From positions 67,491,312 to 67,555,311 of the forward strand of contig CM057826.1 of assembly GCA_030068075.1 (NCBI GenBank): a stretch of 64,000 nucleotides of DNA, written 5' to 3'. The translations under genes were made by a program, and so were the position numbers. The notes below the pieces were generated by a model. It worked only from the letters and a program-made list of their open reading frames with translations, was not told where the DNA came from and ran no database searches. Shown one piece after another: positions 58,197 through 64,000 of this stretch; positions within the stretch are counted from its first letter, which is position 1, and each line of letters opens with the position of its first letter. This DNA is from Paguma larvata. Its lineage: Eukaryota; Chordata; Mammalia; Carnivora; Viverridae.

Positions 58197-58690
58197 CTAT
58201 AAAGAGTTTATTGTAAGGAACTGGCTTACACATTTATGGAAGCCAAGAATTTCCAAAACCTGAGGTCGCAATCTGGAGACCCAGGAAGGCTGATGATGTA
58301 GTTCTAATCTGAGTCCAAAGGCATAAGAACCAGTAGAGCCAACAGTGTAAGTTCCAGTCTAAGTTTGAATCTGAAGGTAGGAGACTGATGTCTCAGCTTG
58401 AAGATAGCCAGGTAGAGAGAGAAAGAGCAAGAGCGAGAACAAAAGAGTAAGAGTGAGAGAAAGTGAGCCAGGTCTCCTTTTCTCAGCTTTTATGTTCCAT
58501 TCAGAACCCCAGTGGGTTAGACGAGGCCCACTCACCCTGGAGACGACAGTGTGCTTCGCTCAGTCCACCACGTCAAATGTTAATCTCATCAGACATATCC
58601 TCACAGACACACCCAGAACACTGTTTAACCAAATATTTTGGCACCCCTTTATATAGTCAAGTTGACACATAAAATTAACCATCACATGAC
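58120..58690. repeat. Ancient mammalian dispersed repeat (class not assigned) containing (GT)n
   Basis: TTAGGGTTCTCTTGAGAAAC, GAGTTTATTGTAAGGAACTG, CTGGAGACCCAGGAAGGCTG, CAAATGTTAATCTCATCAGA, and AGTCAAGTTGACACATAAAA at the far end. This is a widespread old repeat that I cannot name. A (GT)n run sits near its left end. Confidence 0.65.
58158..58194. repeat. (GT)n microsatellite
   Basis: Uninterrupted GT dinucleotides within the old repeat. Confidence 0.97.
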
Positions 58691-58819
58691 CCAAATTTAA
58701 AGAATCCGAAGCAGTGAGGGGCAAAGTCAGATTCCTTGGAAGAAACACTTGAAGGTAGACATGTTATAAAGAGACCATTGTTGCATTTTAGGAACCAATT
58801 ATATAATTTCCATTATAAA

Positions 58820-59045
58820 AAAAATGTTCAGACTAGGCATATCCATAGATAGGGAAAGTTTCCAGGAGTTGAGGGCCAGGGGTGAAATAGGGGAGTGACT
58901 GCTAATGGACAGGGGGTTTCTTTTGGGGGTGATAAGCATGTTCTAGAGTTAGTGTTTGCAAAATTATGAATATGCTAAAACCCACTGAACCGTACCCTTT
59001 GAAGTGGTGATTTTTATAGTCTATGGATTATATGGCCATAGAAAG
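58820..59045 (+). repeat. Old L1 3' end
   Basis: GGAGTGACTGCTAATGGACA, GGTTTCTTTTGGGGGTGAT, AACCCACTGAACCGTACCCT, AGTGGTGATTTTTATAGTCT: an L1 3' UTR arrangement. Confidence 0.75.
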
Positions 59046-59100
59046 TATGTGTATTGAGAGAGGTTGTTAGGAAGAAGTGGTGGTAGAGAGTGTTGACATC

Positions 59101-59217
59101 TTGGGTGCCTGGTTGCTCAGGCAGAAGAGCGTGTGGCTTTTGATCTTGGGGCTCTGAGTTCAGGCCCTTTGTTGGGTGTAGAGATTACTTAATAAAGAAA
59201 CAAAGTTTAAAAAAACC
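59101..59217 (+). repeat. Older-type CAN-SINE, 150 bp upstream of the exon
   Basis: TTGGGTGCCTGGTTGCTCAG head, CTCTGAGTTCAGGCCCTTTG, TTGGGTGTAGAGATTACTTA. Confidence 0.87.
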
Positions 59218-59345
59218 CATAGGAGATGTTGCTGTGTGTTTGTACACAGATTCACATGAGCCAATGGAAAGGGAAATATTAATGCGGCAGAGGGAATTTG
59301 CAGGAGCCAAATCCTTAAACTCTTTGGAATGCCACCTTGAATAAC

Positions 59346-59367
59346 TTCTTTCATGTCCCTTCCCTAG
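59346..59367 (+). other. FBXL17: Splice acceptor and polypyrimidine tract of the FBXL17 exon
   Basis: A pyrimidine-rich run (TTCTTTCATGTCCCTTCCCT) ends in AG at 59366-59367. Translation from the next base gives the known FBXL17 reading with no leftover bases, which fixes the border and phase 0. Confidence 0.9.
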
Positions 59368-59475
59368 GTAACAGATCAGTCAGTGAAAGCATTTGCTGAA
59401 CACTGTCCTGAACTTCAGTACGTTGGCTTCATGGGTTGTTCGGTTACTTCTAAAGGAGTCATTCACCTAACCAAG
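59368..59475 (+). CDS. FBXL17: Internal coding exon of FBXL17 (leucine-rich-repeat segment)
   Basis: This exon encodes 36 residues in one open frame, beginning VTDQSVKAFAEHCPELQYVG and ending in GVIHLTK. I recognise it as part of the C-terminal leucine-rich repeats of FBXL17, roughly residues 500-540 of about 700 in the human protein (from memory). The CPELQYVGFMGC stretch fits the cysteine-containing LRR pattern of FBXL proteins. FBXL17 is the substrate receptor of an SCF (SKP1-CUL1-F-box) E3 ubiquitin ligase; it is known for dimerisation quality control of BTB proteins, whose domain is gripped by the LRR solenoid and C-terminal helix. The exon starts after a strong AG acceptor and ends at AAG|GTAGGT. 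It is 108 nt with both borders in phase 0, so skipping would keep the frame and remove about one repeat. There are no stops or frameshifts, so it looks functional. The neighbouring exons lie outside the window. Confidence 0.95.
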
Positions 59476-59481
59476 GTAGGT
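59473..59481 (+). other. FBXL17: Splice donor of the FBXL17 exon
   Basis: AAG|GTAGGT is a near-consensus U2-type donor. The last codon, AAG (Lys), is complete, so the following intron is phase 0. Confidence 0.9.
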
Positions 59482-59590
59482 ACTGTGGCTATGTCTCCTT
59501 AGCCCTTCTATCATTCATATCAGTGCCCTAGCATTGGTAAATGTACTTGAGTAAGGAATAGTCAGACCATTACAGAAGTGTACTAGGATT

Positions 59591-59804
59591 GGGGCACCTG
59601 GGTGGCTCAGTCAGTTAAACATCCGACTTTGGCTTAGGTCATGATCTCGTGGCTCGTGAGTTCGAGCCCCACAACGGGCTCTGTGCTGACAGCTCAGAGC
59701 CTGGAGCCTGCTTCGGATTTTGTCTCCCTCTCTCTGCCCCATCCCCTGCTCACATTCTGTATCTCTCTTTCTCTCTCCCTCAAAAATTATTAAACATTAA
59801 AAAA
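59591..59804 (+). repeat. CAN-SINE, sense, 115 bp after the FBXL17 donor, exact target-site duplication
   Basis: GGGGCACCTGGGTGGCTCAG head, GTTCGAGCCCCACAACGGG B-box region, full core and tail. AAGTGTACTAGGATT (15 bp) is identical at 59576-59590 and 59805-59819. Confidence 0.97.
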
Positions 59805-59819
59805 AAGTGTACTAGGATT

Positions 59820-60375
59820 TGATAGTTAAAATAAGTTTAATGGATCAATACAAAATTTATCCTTTCTTAAATGGTACATTCATTTAAACAAGAAAGCTTA
59901 CTTTTTTGCTTTTTATTGCTAATGACTATGAAATAAATATATGCATTAAAGAAACTGATCTAAATAGCAAAAGTTATTTAAATGTTAATTTATTACATTT
60001 GGCTTTTAAGAAGTACATATGGCTCATGCATACAATTAAGCTGCAAATATAAGGTGAAAAGAGGTGAATTTATGTCAAAAATTAACCTTCTTGTTCAGAG
60101 AGTTCACTTTTATACCAAATATATAAAATCTCATATTTTGGCAATGATGAAAATGCTATTTCCTTTGTAATCTCTCATTTACGTGTCGTCTTTACTTGAG
60201 AGCTTTAAAATAATTAGGAGCTAATTCTTACATGTGTGGAGAATGGATGACTGTAAAATTTACCTGTGTATTGTCTGAAATTTGTCATTGGATAGATTTT
60301 TAACTGTATCATATTGTACTTAGGAGAATGGGTATGAGTCCTTGCTGAGAAACCTTTTCTTTTCTTTTTTTTTGA
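59820..60375. other. AT-rich intron, nothing recognised
   Basis: Unique-looking low-GC sequence. Confidence 0.4.
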
Positions 60376-60525
60376 TTTTCTAATAATTTATTGTCAATAA
60401 TACCCCGTGCTCATCCCAACAAGTGCCCTCCTCTGTGCCTGTCACCCACTCTCCTCCCTCCTACAACCCCCTCACCCTCAGTTTATTCTTAGTCTTTGAG
60501 AGTCTCTTATGTGACTAACCTTTTT
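60375..60525 (-). repeat. Carnivore L1 3' end, antisense
   Basis: AATAATTTATTGTCAATAAT, GTGCTCATCCCAACAAGTGC, CACTCTCCTCCCTCCTACAA, TTTGAGAGTCTCTTATGTGA: the complement of the usual carnivore L1 tail. Confidence 0.87.
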
Positions 60526-60764
60526 AATCTCCTTTCCTTAGTTCACTACTCTTAGGAAACTGCTGTGTTAGCAGCACGATGTTGAGACAAAATGGGTGAG
60601 ACCCCAGGTCTCTTAGGGCTTGATCCCTTCAGGTCTCTTTAAGCTTACAGTTTAGTGTGAAATAATCTTTTTCTTTTTTTTTATGAAGAGAGCAAATGAT
60701 AATGAGTTACATAGGACTCTGGCAATAAGGCCCAGGGGGTAGGTGCCTGGGATCTGTTGTTAGC

Positions 60765-60905
60765 TTGAGTTTGAGTCTTGGCTCTGGCAGTTATTAGCTG
60801 AGTAGACAAACTATGTTTCAGGGTATTAATTGAAACAATATATTGCAAGGTGTTTGCCTCAGTATGGAGATTGCAGTAAATGCTAAGTTAATGTTACTCC
60901 TGGTA
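60765..60905 (+). repeat. MIR
   Basis: GAGTCTTGGCTCTGGCAGTT, ATTAGCTGAGTAGACAAACT, and an AGTAAATGCTAAGTTAATGT close. Confidence 0.72.
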
Positions 60906-61032
60906 TCAAAATGGATTTTGTTATATATCTACGTTGCTTGAAAATCAGAGCAAACTTTGGGAAGAGAATATCAAATCACTGTTTCTGTCTGGTGTGTCTG
61001 AAACAGATCCTCTGATTGTCCTGGTTTTAAAT

Positions 61033-61241
61033 TTTTTTTAATGTTTATTTATTTTTGAGAGACATAGAGGCACAGCATGAACAGGGGAAGGGCAGAGAGA
61101 GAGGGAGACACAGAATCAGAAGCAGGCTCCAGGCTCTGAGCGTCAGCACAGAGCCCGACGCGGGGCTCGAACTCACAGACCGTGAGATCATGACCTGAGC
61201 TGAAGTCGGACGCTCAACCGACTGAGCCACCCAGGCACCCC
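61033..61241 (-). repeat. CAN-SINE, antisense, with exact target-site duplication
   Basis: Close to consensus throughout, from AATGTTTATTTATTTTTGAG to CTGAGCCACCCAGGCACCCC. TGTCCTGGTTTTAAAT (16 bp) is identical at 61017-61032 and 61242-61257. Confidence 0.97.
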
Positions 61242-61257
61242 TGTCCTGGTTTTAAAT

Positions 61258-62425
61258 GACTGATAACTGACCAGCTTTAACTGTATTTTGAGGATCAGAG
61301 CCTAAAGCTAGTGGAGAAGAAAAACACATCATTCTCAATTATTCTTTCAGAATATGTTAGTGTAACCAAGACCATACGTAACCATAAGTTTTATTCATTT
61401 CCTATAACCTTGGCCTGAACATCTTGGTGGACGGATGTTTTTCTAGTCACATCTAATGTTGTTTATAGTGTAGAGTAGAAATGCCTTTGGATGAACAGAT
61501 TGTGCACAACAAGTGTTATAATGACCATATGTGGGATTTTTATGATCACTCGAAATTGTACTCATTAAAGACAAAACAAGACTTATTAGATCAGTAAGTG
61601 CTTCCCTGAGCATTTTGAGATGGCCAGAAATTATGGTACACTGGTACTTAAAAGATCAGAATTACTCTCGGTGACAAAATAGCAGCTATAGCAAGTAGCA
61701 AATGTCTGCTTGGAAGGTTGAATTTGCTGAGAATGTTCTTCTGAAGATTATAGGCCAGAATTGGTGGTTTGGACTGTCAGTAGTTCAGATCTACTGGATT
61801 AATATCAAAGCCAGCCCACAAACTTTTGAGGATTATTTTTGTTGCTCAACAAAGTCTTTTGCTCTGATGAGAAGACTGGTTGGTGGTATAATATTGCTTA
61901 ATTTCCTGGATTCAAGTAAAGGCAAGATAGCATTTTAAGCGTGTATAGCTTCTCTAAAGCTATTTTAATTGTTTTTATCTTTTGAAAACTAAGGATAGAG
62001 CTCAGATTTTAATAAAAAAAACCTTTGGGTTAAAACATTTGCATTCTGACAGTTTTCATATTCAGACATTAGACAAAATGTAATTTATATTCACAAAATG
62101 TTTATAAATGTATAAATGCCCTAATGAAGTTGTGTTACCCTTACTATCATCATGGTTTATAATTTTTAAGGTAATGATTTGAGAGATGTGAGATACAGAG
62201 TGTTGAGAGCTATTGGTCTAAATATGTTTTAAGTTTATATGGTTTAGAAATTATTTCCAATATATTACTTTTCTAAGTCTCTGGCTCTCAATTTGCTAAA
62301 AGAGGCAAATGGCATAAAATCTCTGTGCTTTAGTTTCCTGTCTACGAAGAGATGTATCTAAATTACATGTTCTATCTCTAGTTTTTTGTACCCAGAAGAA
62401 TCTATGCCTTTAAAAGTCATTGGCC
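61258..62425. other. Repeat-poor intron
   Basis: No recognised repeat. The 78-codon open frame at 61702-61938 has no family similarity and is not called. Confidence 0.4.
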
Positions 62426-62428
62426 TAT

Positions 62429-62656
62429 GGGGTACCAGGATTGCTTAGTCAGTTAAGTGTCCTACTTGTTTTCGGTCAGGTCATGATTTCATGGTTCTTG
62501 AGACAGAACTCTTTGTTGGGCACTGTGTTGACAGTGTAGAGTCTGCTTGGGATTCTTTCTCCCTCTCTCTTTGCTCCCCCCTTTCCTGTGAGCATGCTTG
62601 TACTCTCTCTCTCTCTCTTTATCTCTCTCTTAAAATAAATAAATAAATTTAAAAAC
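62429..62656 (+). repeat. CAN-SINE, sense, diverged
   Basis: GGGGTACCAGGATTGCTTAG head, TTGAGACAGAACTCTTTGTT, TAGAGTCTGCTTGGGATTCT, a CT tract and an AAAATAAATAAATAAA tail. Weak duplication AAAAGTCATTGGC / AAAATCACTGAC. Confidence 0.9.
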
Positions 62657-62659
62657 AAA

Positions 62660-63490
62660 ATCACTGACTTAGAAGGGACTATGAGGGGGTCTCCCTGAAA
62701 GTAAGAAACCAAATTAGTAATTTAGAAAGGAAAATTGGGTATTTGTTACACCAAGGGTAAGAAGACAGAAGATTCCAAATAGGTGAAAAATATTGATATC
62801 CTATTACTTTGGCTCATTGGGCTCAATTTTACTTCGATGCTCTCAGCCTTGGCTGGACTGTTACTCATTTTGCGATATTTATCGACAAAACAGCCTTAGT
62901 CTTCAGATAAATTATGCTAATATCAAACCATTTTAGAGTAGGAGGTCTTCCTTCCAGGCGCCTATGATTGTAAATTAGAATCCAGAAATAGCTAAGACTG
63001 AATGCAGCCACGTTGAGAAAATAAAGTCAGGTTTACTAGGCTCTGTTCAGAAACACCGAGACTCGTATTTAGAAAACAATAACAAGAACTTTTGAGGTCT
63101 CCATTTAACAGTTGAGAGTGTTAGTGACTTGTTGTATGTGACAGAATTGAGTCCTCTCCACCACAGGTATGTTTGTTCTTTCACTGCAGTGTGCCTGTTT
63201 ATAAATATAAAATACTTCTATCTTGTTCTCCCTCCTATTTTTTAAAAACAGATTTAGCAAATGCAAATATGTAATTAACCCCTAGTATCTATATGGTGGT
63301 GCCTAAATATCGTTTGCCACTGAATGAACTGGTAGAAACAGGTCAAAAGGACCCAAAGCGAACATGAGATGGTTCCCCCTGGCCTAAGTTGGCATACTTT
63401 GAGCATCAAAAAGGAATATGTCTGCAGTGGGTTAAAGCAAACCAAATGTACAAAAATCTCGAATTCATAATGATATATAAAAAACAAAAT
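62660..63490. other. Intron, nothing recognised
   Basis: Unique-looking; 63080-63180 may hold a worn MIR core. Confidence 0.4.
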
Positions 63491-63494
63491 AAAA

Positions 63495-64000
63495 TGATTT
63501 CTTTTTCTAGCTAAGATGGAGTAATAGGGACCAGATTTACTCTTTTCCCTAAAATATCCCCCGAAACCAGGCAAAATATATGAAACAGTAGTCTTCAAGA
63601 CACTGGCTATCAGACAATTAAGGACGGCAATCCCTGAGCTATGAGAAGCAAGAGGAGTCCTGTGATTGCCTCCATCTGATGCATTGAAAGAATTTCCAGC
63701 TCATAACACAGGGTGAGGTAACCCAGGCAAAACTCAGCAGACACTCTGAATTAAGACAGAACAGAAAGTCCAGGGAGTCCAAGGCAGCCAGAATTCAGAG
63801 GACAGACTACCAGAGTGGAGAGAACTCCACAGAGAACTCGTGGGGAATCCCAGAGGTCTCTAGATGGTCTCCTTTGTGCACCCAATCCTAAATAACCCAT
63901 GAGTACGGAAGAAATCAAAAGGGAAATTAACAAGTATTTTTAACTGAATGAGAATGAAAACACAACACCGATGATTTAGTGTGATCCTGCTAAATTACCC
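63495..64000 (+). repeat. Old L1-type element, 5' region joined to an ORF2 piece (runs off the window)
   Basis: AGATGGAGTAATAGGGACCA, ACAGACTACCAGAGTGGAGA and the surrounding purine-rich text resemble an old L1 5' region. From about 63880 the text reads like ORF2 (NNP..EEIKREINKYF.LNENENTT), so the stretch between is deleted. It continues past 64000. Confidence 0.6.

Larger units (their letters stand above)
1..59367 (+). other. FBXL17: FBXL17 upstream intron (partial; 5' end outside window)
   Basis: No other segment in this interval has an exon-like combination of FBXL17 coding similarity, acceptor and donor. The preceding FBXL17 codons, which should end in a repeat before VTDQ, were looked for and not found, so the intron is at least 59.4 kb. 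It is AT-rich and filled with interspersed repeats annotated separately. Confidence 0.85.
59476..64000 (+). other. FBXL17: FBXL17 downstream intron (partial; 3' end outside window)
   Basis: The next FBXL17 exon would begin with codons for LRNLSSLDL. No such sequence follows within the window, so the intron extends past 64000. It carries three CAN-SINEs, an antisense L1 tail and an L1 relic at the right edge. Confidence 0.8.

Overview
The window is a piece of a carnivore nuclear genome, most likely a cat-family (feliform) species. The evidence is about thirty tRNA-derived CAN-SINEs of the feline type: a GGGGCGCCTGGGTGGCTCAG head, a B-box near GTTCGAGCCCC, the phrase GCTCAGAGCCTGGAGCCTGC, a CT-rich tail and a final AAAAATAAATAAACATT. 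The dog form of this SINE reads differently. The base composition is AT-rich, with no CpG-island-like block and no prokaryotic or viral gene organisation.

Only one coding segment can be supported: a 108-bp exon at 59368-59475 on the + strand, flanked by a pyrimidine tract plus AG and by a GTAGGT donor. Its 36 codons match a leucine-rich-repeat segment of the F-box protein FBXL17, the substrate receptor of an SCF ubiquitin ligase. The whole window therefore reads as FBXL17 intron (at least 59.4 kb upstream and 4.5 kb downstream of the exon), transcribed left to right. FBXL17 is known to have very large introns.

Layout. 1-4.2 kb: unique AT-rich intron. 4.2-9.6 kb: old LINE-like relics, an L1 ORF2 fragment and a MIR. 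10-13.9 kb: sparse repeats. 13.9-16.6 kb: an L1 carrying four or five later insertions (three CAN-SINEs, a Tigger-like and a MER2-like DNA transposon). 16.8-25 kb: MIR, L2, MER5A and a SINE cluster at 23.9-24.7 kb. 26.2-28.3 kb: old antisense L1. 29.16-29.51 kb: a 350-bp homopyrimidine tract. 29.9-33.7 kb: MIRs, an old repeat with a purine/pyrimidine pair, and a SINE. 34-38 kb: mostly unique. 38.3-44.4 kb: SINEs, old L1, a minisatellite and a compound microsatellite. 44.4-51 kb: unique plus MIR/L1. 51.2-56.4 kb: dense L1/SINE/MER5, including a deleted L1 with a recognisable reverse-transcriptase region and an unassigned 120-bp direct duplication. 57-59.3 kb: fairly unique, then an old repeat and the exon. 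59.5-64 kb: intron with three recent SINEs and an L1 5'-type relic.

I found no novel multi-gene system. The most notable items are the nested L1, the long CCT tract, the unassigned direct duplication, the minisatellite, and a few repeat-free stretches that may be conserved non-coding sequence. Repeat family names come from recalled consensus features, not from a search.
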